A DNA stretch of 62,870 nt from Prevotella sp. (GTDB lineage Bacteria; Bacteroidota; Bacteroidia; Bacteroidales; Bacteroidaceae), in the NCBI GenBank assembly GCA_017483805.1, contig JAFUUL010000088.1, positions 1 through 62,870 on the forward strand. Direction: 5' to 3'. The translations under genes were made by a program, and so were the position numbers. Below are positions 6,902 through 14,020 of the stretch, piece by piece (positions within the stretch are counted from its first letter, which is position 1; each line of letters starts with the position of its first letter). Below the pieces are notes generated by a model, which saw nothing but the letters and a program-made list of their open reading frames with translations, did no database searches and was not told the origin of the DNA.

Positions 6902-8824
6902 TCAGTCGCCGAAGCCGCCCATGCCCTGGAACGAGGGGGCGGGCTCGCGACCCAGGTCGAGCAGCAGTTTGATCAGGGCGCGACGGCGGAGAGTCCAGGT
7001 GGGATAGTCGTCGGCACGCAGCACCTTGGGCTCGAAGCCGGGCATCTGCGGCATGCCCTGCATGAACTCCATCGTGCTGGTGGTGATGACGCAGGGCTTG
7101 GTCTTGCCGTCGGCCAGCAGGCGGTCGGCAATGGCATCGGCACCGCCCACCTTGAACCAACTCTCCATGGTGTCGCCCTCGCCGGGCACCAGTTGGATCA
7201 TGCGGGGGATGGTCATCGTGCCACGCGGCATGGGTGAGACGTACCAGGCCTCGGCGCGCTGCAGGTCGTAACTGACGGTGCCGTGGCGGATGTCGCCCTG
7301 CGAGGCGAAGTTGAAGGGCGAGGCGGGATTGTCGGCCACGCTGTACTTGAAGCCGCGGTCGGGGGAGAGCCACATGTTGCAGGGGTCGGCCACGGGGGTG
7401 CCGTCGACGAGGAAGCAGTAGCGATAGGTGTCGAAGAGATAGTCGCTGAGGGTGACGGCCCACACGCCGTCGGAGTCGCGCTGCATGGCGATGGGGTCGG
7501 GCTGCATCTCGCACTGGAGCAGCACCTGGCGGGCCTCAGGGGCCTTGAAGCGGAAGGTGACGCCCTGCTCGCCATAGTCGGGCGAGACGATGGGACGGGG
7601 GAAGAGGCGGGCCATGACGCCAGGGGTGAACTGGGGCTCGCTGCCTGTGGCTGCCGGGGCGGGCTGTGCGGAGCGCATGGCGGCCTCGGCGGCCTTCTTG
7701 TTGAAGAGCAGGGGCAGGGTCTGAGCGAGGAAGTACTTGGCGTTCATCCAGGTGTGGCCGAAGCGGCCGGTGGTGAGCACCTTGACGCTGCGGATGCCCT
7801 TGTCGTCGAGGAACTGCATATAGTCGCGGGCGTTGCCGTAGAGGAAGTCGTCGGTGCCCACGCCGAGCCAGAACAGACGTATCTGCCGGTTGGTCTCGTC
7901 GGCATGGTCGTAGACGTCGGGGATGTCGGTGGAGGTGAAGGAACTGTAACTGCACAGGTAGCCGAAGCGGTCGAGATGGGTCAGGCCGTTGTAGAGGGCC
8001 TGGTTGCCGCCGCGCGAAAAGCCGCCGATGGCACGGTGGTCGCGGTTGTTCTGGGTGCGGTAGTTCTGTTCGACGAAGGGCATGAGGTCGCCTATGAGGT
8101 CGCGGCTGAAGGGGTCGCCGCCGAAGCGCGTCTGGGGCATGCCGTCGCCCTCGGCCCGTGCGGGCTGCAGTTTGGTGGGGTTGCCGTAGGGCATGACGAC
8201 GATCATCTCCTTGGCCTGACGGCTGGCGATGAGGTTGTCGAGGATATAGTTGACGCGCCCCACCTTGTAGTAGACCTCCTCGGTGTCGGTGGTGCCGCTG
8301 ATGAGGTAGAACACGGGGTAGCGCTTCTGCTGGTCGGTCTGATAACTGGGAGGCAGATAGATGACGGCATTGTTGGTGCCGCCGATGGCCTTGGAGTAGT
8401 AGTGCACGTACTCGATGCGTCCGTGGGGCACGTCGCAGATGTCGTGGGGCAGCGAGCCGCCGCCTGGAATCTCCAGCAGGCTGCTCTTGAAGCCCTCGTT
8501 GGGGAAGTACTGCGGATTCTCAGGGTCCATCACGCTGACGCCGTCGACGATGAAGCAGTAGGGATACATGTCGGGGGCGGCAGGGCCGAGGGTGGCCGTC
8601 CAGAGTCCGGTGAGCGAGTCGCGCTGCATGGGGTTACGGCCTGCAAACTGCACGTCGACCAGCACCTGGCGGGCGTGGTCGTTGTGATAGCGGAAGGTGA
8701 CGGTGCCGTCGGCATTGCACACCACAGAGGGGGTGGCCGATAGTTGTGCGTAGGCCTGCAGGCTCACGAGTCCGCAGGCAGCCAGAAGGCACAGAGTTTG
8801 CTTCTTGATGATGTTCAGGTTCAT
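6902..8824 (-). CDS. Two-module CE1-family esterase, second module degenerate
   Basis: This 640-residue secreted protein has a signal peptide ending near AYAQ. Module one has an immunoglobulin-like domain (residues ~27-120) and then a CE1/esterase-D alpha/beta hydrolase domain. The catalytic triad is visible: Ser near 270 in GGFSRGG, Asp near 325 in VGTDDFLYG, His near 356 in GRFGHTW. CE1 enzymes remove feruloyl or acetyl groups from arabinoxylan. From ~410 a second immunoglobulin-like domain and the opening of a second esterase domain follow, but there is no GxSxG and the domain stops early at GMGGFGD. I choose the ATG at 8824; an ATG at 8854 would begin inside the intergenic hairpin. It is the third gene after susC1 and susD1. 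Acting on xylan ferulate is inferred from the neighbours. Confidence 0.8.
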   Translation of the reverse strand: MNLNIIKKQTLCLLAACGLVSLQAYAQLSATPSVVCNADGTVTFRYHNDHARQVLVDVQFAGRNPMQRDSLTGLWTATLGPAAPDMYPYCFIVDGVSVMDPENPQYFPNEGFKSSLLEIPGGGSLPHDICDVPHGRIEYVHYYSKAIGGTNNAVIYLPPSYQTDQQKRYPVFYLISGTTDTEEVYYKVGRVNYILDNLIASRQAKEMIVVMPYGNPTKLQPARAEGDGMPQTRFGGDPFSRDLIGDLMPFVEQNYRTQNNRDHRAIGGFSRGGNQALYNGLTHLDRFGYLCSYSSFTSTDIPDVYDHADETNRQIRLFWLGVGTDDFLYGNARDYMQFLDDKGIRSVKVLTTGRFGHTWMNAKYFLAQTLPLLFNKKAAEAAMRSAQPAPAATGSEPQFTPGVMARLFPRPIVSPDYGEQGVTFRFKAPEARQVLLQCEMQPDPIAMQRDSDGVWAVTLSDYLFDTYRYCFLVDGTPVADPCNMWLSPDRGFKYSVADNPASPFNFASQGDIRHGTVSYDLQRAEAWYVSPMPRGTMTIPRMIQLVPGEGDTMESWFKVGGADAIADRLLADGKTKPCVITTSTMEFMQGMPQMPGFEPKVLRADDYPTWTLRRRALIKLLLDLGREPAPSFQGMGGFGD

Positions 8825-8836
8825 ATCTTTTCTATA

Positions 8837-8868
8837 AGAGGGGCACCCTCGCATGGGGGATGCCCTCT
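8837..8868 (-). other. Intercistronic hairpin between susD1 and the esterase
   Basis: AGAGGGGCACCC (8837-8848) pairs with GGGATGCCCTCT (8857-8868) with one bulge and one wobble. No U-run follows on the minus strand. It may be a processing or stability element that lowers esterase expression relative to susCD. Confidence 0.5.
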
Positions 8869-8896
8869 CTCTTGTATTCAGAATAATCTCGTTGTA

Positions 8897-10654
8897 TCAG
8901 TTAGCCCATGCGCCCCATACCTGGTGCATCTGGTCGTTCACCTCGATGACCGACTGCGGAATGGGCCAGTACTCGTGTTTGTTCTTCACGAACTCCAACT
9001 TGACGCCATCCTCGGCAAACGGATGGTGAATCTTGTAGTAGAGTTTGTGAGGCTTGGTCTGAGGTGCGCTGCCGTCAGAAGGATTCCAGTACTCATCCCA
9101 CTGCAGGGGGATATTGTCCAGCACCTTGTCGTAGCACTCCTTGGCGATGCCCCAGCGCACGATGTCGAGCCAGCGGCAGCCCTCGAACCAGAGTTCATAC
9201 TGCTTCTCGTCCTGCAGCACCTGGAGGTTGACCTCAGCAGAGATGGTCTGCGACCCGGCACGCTGCTGAATCTTGTTGATATACTTCTTGGCCTCAGCGT
9301 TGTCGCCTGTAGCAAGGCAAGCCTCAGCGTAGAGCAGGTAGGCCTCGCCCAGACGAGCCAGACAGAAGTTGGTGTTGTTGCAGTTGTCGCCAACAGCCAG
9401 GCCTGCATCGTTGGGGTGCATCATCATCTTCACCTCCATCACGTCGCTGCGAGAGAACGAACCGGCAGACTTGGTGATACCACGGTTGGGGTCCAGTTCC
9501 TTCTCGGCACGAGTAGCGAGCGTACCACCAGCCTCAACATCGTCGGCCCAGGGGCACAGGGTAGGATCGTAGAAGAACTCATCGGAGGTGAGGAAGGTAG
9601 CCTTACGACGATAACTGTCGCCGTCGTTGGCCAGCATCTTGTGGGCAAAATCCTGGTTGATGGCACCACCGCCCCAACCGCCAGTTGAGCAGATCTGGGG
9701 GTTCTTGCCGCCACCTACGATGTCGTCGCCACGCCAGTTGAGCACGTTGGCCACCATCCAGCGGCCACGGTTGTTACCACCACGCCAAGCCTCAGAGCCA
9801 CCGGCTGCAGCAGTATTAGTGACATAGTTGAACTCGAAGATCTTCTCCTCGCAGCCGTCGCCCTCCACATGGAAGAGGTCGCGGAAGCGCTCACCAGGCA
9901 CCAGGGCGTAGTTGGGAGACTCGACCAGCGGCTTCAGCATGCTCTTAGCCTTGGCATTGTCGCCACCGAAGAGGGCCGACTTACCACCCACGAACTGAGC
10001 GAAGCCCTTCGTGACAACCCAGGCACCCTCCTTGTCGCCCTGACCCTGACGGTCGGGCAGGTCGGCCATAGCCTCTTCACACTCCTTGACACAGAAGTCG
10101 AAGATAGCCTTCTGAGACTCGGCATTGGTCGGTTTGTCTGTGGTGATCAGATGATCGATGAGGGGCGGACGATAGTAGACCTGTGCTGCCAGCATGTGGG
10201 CCCAGGCGCGCATGACTCTGGCCTCGGCAACAGCCTTCTTCTTGGCAGGCGTGTCGGCAGTCTCACCGAAATAGTTGATCACGAGGTTTGCCGAGTAGAT
10301 GGCCTTATAGATGTGGTTATAGAGGGTCTTGAAGGGACCGAAACTGGCATCGAAGCGGAACTCGTTGAGTTCGCGGAAGCCCGTGTGGTCAGCCTTGTCG
10401 CCACCGGCTGCGAAGACATCGTCAGACGAGTAGTTCAGACCCATGATATAGGCATTCCAAATACCTTCGTTGCCACCAATCTCACCATTGAAGGTAGCAT
10501 ACATAGCCGTCACTGCCGACTCGGCATCTGCATCGGTCTTATAGAAGTTGCCGGTGCTGCTGGTTGCCTTCTGCTCGACCTCGAGTTTATCCTCGCACGA
10601 CGTCAGCATCATACCTGCAGAAAGCAATGCCAAAGAAAATAATATCTTTTTCAT
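8897..10654 (-). CDS. SusD/RagB-family surface lipoprotein 1
   Basis: This 585-residue glycan-binding lipoprotein is the partner lid of the SusC transporter encoded just upstream. The signal peptide MKKILFSLALLSAGMMLTSC ends in a lipobox with C20; acidic residues follow (EDK), typical of Bacteroidota surface lipoproteins. SusD-type helical repeats run through the first half (FYKTDADAESAVTAMYATFN; EARVMRAWAHMLAAQVYY). The C-terminal segment contains YELWFEGCRWLDIVRWG, the characteristic SusD motif, and ends YWPIPQSVIEVNDQMHQVWG. Length is usual for the family. It starts 37 bp after the susC1 stop, across a tandem heptanucleotide repeat. Substrate specificity (arabinoxylan oligomers) is inferred from the locus. 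Confidence 0.95.
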   Translation of the reverse strand: MKKILFSLALLSAGMMLTSCEDKLEVEQKATSSTGNFYKTDADAESAVTAMYATFNGEIGGNEGIWNAYIMGLNYSSDDVFAAGGDKADHTGFRELNEFRFDASFGPFKTLYNHIYKAIYSANLVINYFGETADTPAKKKAVAEARVMRAWAHMLAAQVYYRPPLIDHLITTDKPTNAESQKAIFDFCVKECEEAMADLPDRQGQGDKEGAWVVTKGFAQFVGGKSALFGGDNAKAKSMLKPLVESPNYALVPGERFRDLFHVEGDGCEEKIFEFNYVTNTAAAGGSEAWRGGNNRGRWMVANVLNWRGDDIVGGGKNPQICSTGGWGGGAINQDFAHKMLANDGDSYRRKATFLTSDEFFYDPTLCPWADDVEAGGTLATRAEKELDPNRGITKSAGSFSRSDVMEVKMMMHPNDAGLAVGDNCNNTNFCLARLGEAYLLYAEACLATGDNAEAKKYINKIQQRAGSQTISAEVNLQVLQDEKQYELWFEGCRWLDIVRWGIAKECYDKVLDNIPLQWDEYWNPSDGSAPQTKPHKLYYKIHHPFAEDGVKLEFVKNKHEYWPIPQSVIEVNDQMHQVWGAWAN

Positions 10655-10664
10655 AATTTCTTTT

Positions 10665-10692
10665 TCTTAATTCTTAATTCTTAACTCTTAAT
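10665..10692. repeat. Four tandem 7-bp repeats between susC1 and susD1
   Basis: TCTTAAT, TCTTAAT, TCTTAAC, TCTTAAT (plus strand) fill the intercistronic gap and run into the susC1 stop codon. On the mRNA they give repeated AUUAAGA upstream of the susD1 start, so copy-number change would alter the leader length in steps of seven bases. Confidence 0.8.
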
Positions 10693-13600
10693 TAAAAGGT
10701 CACGCTCAGGCCAAGAACCATCTTCTTCATGTTAGGATAGACACCCTTGTCGAGGCCCGGGCAGTTGTACTCCTGAGTGCAGGTCTCCGGGTCGAGGCCA
10801 GGATAACTGGTGAAGGTGAAGAAGTCGTCGAGAGAGATGTATGCACGCACGTTCTCCATGTATGCCTTCTTAGTGATGCTCTTCGGCAGCGTATAGCCCA
10901 GTTGGACTTGCTTGAGTTTGAAGAACGAGCCATTGTAGACCATAGCAGACGACTGGTAGAACTTAGCCACACCATGTACGCTGGCAGCATTGGGGAACTT
11001 GCCCGACTTGAAGTCATCGTAGACACCCTTGGCAATGTTGTTGTAGCCAGTACGATAGAGACCGTAGTAGACGTCGTTGCCAGCCTGGCCTGCACCGAAG
11101 ATGGTCAGGTCGATGCCCTTATACTCAGCATTCAGCGTGATGCCGTAGGTCACGTCAGGCAGACCAGAACCGATGTTCATCATGTCGCCATCCTGCGGGT
11201 CGTTGGTGGTGCCTCCGTCGCTCGTGTAGTAAAGTGCTGTGCCGTCATCGGCTCTGCCGGCATACTTATAGCCGCGCATGTACCACACGGGTTCACCCTC
11301 TTCGAAGTAGCAGCGGATGGCACCAGGGCTGGCACCCTCGACAGTAGCACCCTCGATACGCTCGATGGAGGGATCCAGATAGGTGGCCTTGTTCTTCAGC
11401 GTGGCCATGTTGGCAGAAACGCCATACTTGAAGTCGCCGATGTGGTCTCTCCAAGAGAGTTCCAACTCGAGACCGCTGTTCTCAATCTTACCGGCATTGA
11501 TGGTCATGGTAGAGAAACCAGACTCAGGCATGACAGGAGCAGGAACGAGCAGGTCTTTCGTAGTCTTCTTATACCAGTCGATGCCTACAGTCAGGCGATC
11601 GCTCAGGAAGCGCATGTCGAGACCCAGGTCAATCTGCTCAGACTTCTCCCAAGTCAGGTCGGGGTTGGCAATACCGTTAGGCATTGACCCGTAGGTGACG
11701 GCATTGGTAGGACCATAGTTGTAGAACTGCGAGTTCAGAGAGATACCAGCCGTGTAGGCATAGTTGTTCAGCACGTTGACATTGCCGTTGGTACCCCATG
11801 ATGCACGAACCTTACCGAACGACATGATGCTGGGATCGACGGCGTCTTTGAAGAACTTCTCGTTAGAGAATGTCCAGCCAGCGGATGCAGAGAAGAAGTG
11901 GCCCCAACGGTTGTCCTTCGACAGTTTGGAAGAGTCGAATGCGTCGGCACGGAAGTTCATCTGCAGACTATAGCGGTTGTCGTAGTTGTAGAGCAGACGA
12001 CCGAAGTAAGAGAGGGCACGGGTAGTACCAGGAATGCCCTGAATGGTCTTGGTCGTGTTGGCATTGCCGTTGATGCTGCTGAGGTAGATATAGTTGGCCT
12101 CATAGGCATTGAGGATGTCAGGACCGTCGGCCTTGCCAGTAACATAGTTGCTGTCCGACTGGCGGAACGACATACCGACCATGGCGCCCACATTGTGCTT
12201 GCCGAAATCCTGGTTGTAGTTCACGAAGTTCTCCCACTGATACCAGGTAGAGTTGCTGCTGGTGCCGCTGATGGAGTAGTTGTCGCCGTGGGTCTGGGTG
12301 TTGAGATAGTAGGGATACTGCCAGTCAGAACTGTTGGTGAAAGAAAGACGGTAGCCCAGACGAGAGGTGAAGGTCACATATTTAATAGGAGTGATATTCA
12401 TGAAGACAGTACCATTGACATTCACGCCACTGCTCTTACCCTCAGCACGGTCGCGCTGTGAGAAGGGGTTGGCGCCTGCCAGACGCTGGTTGAAATAAGA
12501 GGTGGCATAGTAGCCGTTCTCATCGCCAAAGAGCCTATAGCGAGAGTCACGAGCCTGGATGGCATCATAGTAGTTACGATAGTCGCCCAGCATCTGCCCG
12601 GGAGCAGTCCAGTAGAGCGGAGTCAGCGGGTCGATGAGCAGGAGCATTTCGAAAGAAGAACCGTAGCCGTTCTCAGAGACGCTGCGGGTAGACCACTTCT
12701 CGATAGAGGTGTTGGTGCCCACCTGCAACCAGTCCTTGATCCTGTAGTCAGCATTGATCTGCCCAGTCAGGCGCTCATACTTATCCTTGTCGCCCTTGAC
12801 GATACCGTCCTGGTTCACGTAACTGGTGCTCAGGAAGTAAGAACCGCGATCGTTGCCGCCCTGGAAGGTCAGCGTGTGCTGCTGAGCCCAAGAGTTCTCG
12901 AAGTACTCGTCCATCCAGTCGGTATCGGTGTCAGGATTCCAGCCGTATAGGTTCTTGGCATCAGCCATGTCGGCCGTCACCTGAGCCTCGCCGAGTTGCA
13001 TGCCCATCCAGTCCCTGAACTGAGCAGCGTTGAGCAGTTTGCCCACGTGACCCAGCGACTGGTTGGTGAACTTACCAGTATAGTTGATGGTTCCCTTACC
13101 CTTGGCACCCTGTTTGGTGGTGATCAGGATCACGCCGTTACCAGCCTCAGCACCATAGATGGCAGCCGAAGCAGCATCCTTCAGCACCTCCATCGACTCG
13201 ATCATCGAGGGGTCGAGGTACTGGATGCTCGCCACCTGCAGACCATCGACGATGAGCAGCGGGCCTATGTTGCTGGAGTTAGAGGAATAACCACGCACGC
13301 GGATGTTGGCACCCATGCCGGGCTTACCAGAACTGTTCAGAATCTGCACACCCGCGGCCTTACCCTGCAGGGCGGCGGCAGCGTCGGTCGTAGAGCGGTT
13401 CTCCAGGTCGGCAGCCTTCACCGAAGCCACGGCACCAGTCAGGTCGCTCTTCTTCTGCACACCATAACCAATCACGACAACGTCGTTCAGCGCGTTGGTG
13501 TCTTCCTGCAGAACGACAGCCAGGTTCTGGCCGCTGACCTTGACAGTCTGCGGCACATATCCCACATAAGAAATGTTGAGCGTGGCGCCCTGGGCAGCCT

Positions 13601-13799
13601 GAATGCTAAACTGACCATCGGCATTAGTGATCGTGCCCAGACTGGAGCCCAGCACTTTCACGGTAGCACCGATGACTGGCTCACCCTGTTCGTCGTTGAC
13701 CGTTCCTTTGACCAGGCTCTGAGCCCATGCGCCCAGCGGCAGCAAACAGAGCAGGAACAGCATCAAAAGTGGCTTTTGAAGATACTTAAAGTTTGACAT
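10692..13799 (-). CDS. SusC/RagA-family TonB-dependent transporter 1
   Basis: This 1035-residue outer-membrane transporter imports oligosaccharides released at the surface. Signal peptide residues 1-26 (LPLGAWAQ) are followed by a carboxypeptidase-regulatory-like domain (~28-110, VKGTVNDEQGEPVIGATVKV), then the TonB plug (~120-230, with VVVIGYGVQKKSDLTGAVAS and VLKDAASAAIYG). The 22-strand barrel ends in F (MVLGLSVTF). All hallmark SusC motifs are present. It is the first gene of the susC1-susD1-esterase operon, with promoter at 13832-13840 and a regulatory box upstream. Length is normal. The ligand is probably arabinoxylan oligosaccharides, inferred from the enzymes encoded next door. Confidence 0.95.
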   Translation of the reverse strand: MSNFKYLQKPLLMLFLLCLLPLGAWAQSLVKGTVNDEQGEPVIGATVKVLGSSLGTITNADGQFSIQAAQGATLNISYVGYVPQTVKVSGQNLAVVLQEDTNALNDVVVIGYGVQKKSDLTGAVASVKAADLENRSTTDAAAALQGKAAGVQILNSSGKPGMGANIRVRGYSSNSSNIGPLLIVDGLQVASIQYLDPSMIESMEVLKDAASAAIYGAEAGNGVILITTKQGAKGKGTINYTGKFTNQSLGHVGKLLNAAQFRDWMGMQLGEAQVTADMADAKNLYGWNPDTDTDWMDEYFENSWAQQHTLTFQGGNDRGSYFLSTSYVNQDGIVKGDKDKYERLTGQINADYRIKDWLQVGTNTSIEKWSTRSVSENGYGSSFEMLLLIDPLTPLYWTAPGQMLGDYRNYYDAIQARDSRYRLFGDENGYYATSYFNQRLAGANPFSQRDRAEGKSSGVNVNGTVFMNITPIKYVTFTSRLGYRLSFTNSSDWQYPYYLNTQTHGDNYSISGTSSNSTWYQWENFVNYNQDFGKHNVGAMVGMSFRQSDSNYVTGKADGPDILNAYEANYIYLSSINGNANTTKTIQGIPGTTRALSYFGRLLYNYDNRYSLQMNFRADAFDSSKLSKDNRWGHFFSASAGWTFSNEKFFKDAVDPSIMSFGKVRASWGTNGNVNVLNNYAYTAGISLNSQFYNYGPTNAVTYGSMPNGIANPDLTWEKSEQIDLGLDMRFLSDRLTVGIDWYKKTTKDLLVPAPVMPESGFSTMTINAGKIENSGLELELSWRDHIGDFKYGVSANMATLKNKATYLDPSIERIEGATVEGASPGAIRCYFEEGEPVWYMRGYKYAGRADDGTALYYTSDGGTTNDPQDGDMMNIGSGLPDVTYGITLNAEYKGIDLTIFGAGQAGNDVYYGLYRTGYNNIAKGVYDDFKSGKFPNAASVHGVAKFYQSSAMVYNGSFFKLKQVQLGYTLPKSITKKAYMENVRAYISLDDFFTFTSYPGLDPETCTQEYNCPGLDKGVYPNMKKMVLGLSVTF

Positions 13800-13831
13800 A
13801 AGTTAGTTAATTAGGTTAAAAAAATTGTGCT

Positions 13832-13879
13832 GCAAAGTTACGACGAAACCCGCCATCGTCTTTTTCTCGTTTGTTTCAT
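13832..13879 (-). promoter_or_regulatory. susC1 promoter with 12-bp regulatory box
   Basis: Minus-strand TAACTTTGC (13840-13832) is the minus-7 element. ATGAAACAAACG (13879-13868) lies 27 nt upstream, matching the box at three other promoters near the HTCS gene. No TTTG minus-33 element is present, suggesting dependence on an activator. Confidence 0.7.
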
Positions 13880-13954
13880 TTGATTACCTTTTCACTTTCG
13901 ATTCAAGCATGAGACAAATAGAAAAGGAAGACGAACAAAAGAGAAAAGTGAGGC

Positions 13955-14001
13955 AAAAAAGAAGCAGCATCCACACAAACAAGGATCTGTGCGGATGCTG
14001 C
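13955..14001 (-). terminator. Terminator of the glycoside-hydrolase operon
   Basis: GCAGCATCCACACA (13964-13977) pairs with TGTGCGGATGCTGC (13988-14001) with one mismatch. On the minus strand the stem is followed by TTCTTTTTTG. It lies 20 bp beyond the last gene of the operon. Confidence 0.85.
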
Positions 14002-14020
14002 CCTTAAGTCAGTTTTTATA

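Noticed and set aside
6839-7237. Plus-strand 132-codon frame starting near the end of the esterase gene
   Set aside because: It is antisense to the esterase C-terminus, without promoter element or recognisable domain.
7283-8743. Long plus-strand open frame (486 codons) antisense to the CE1 esterase
   Set aside because: High-GC codon bias on the opposite strand creates long empty frames; the minus-strand frame has the signal peptide and catalytic triad.
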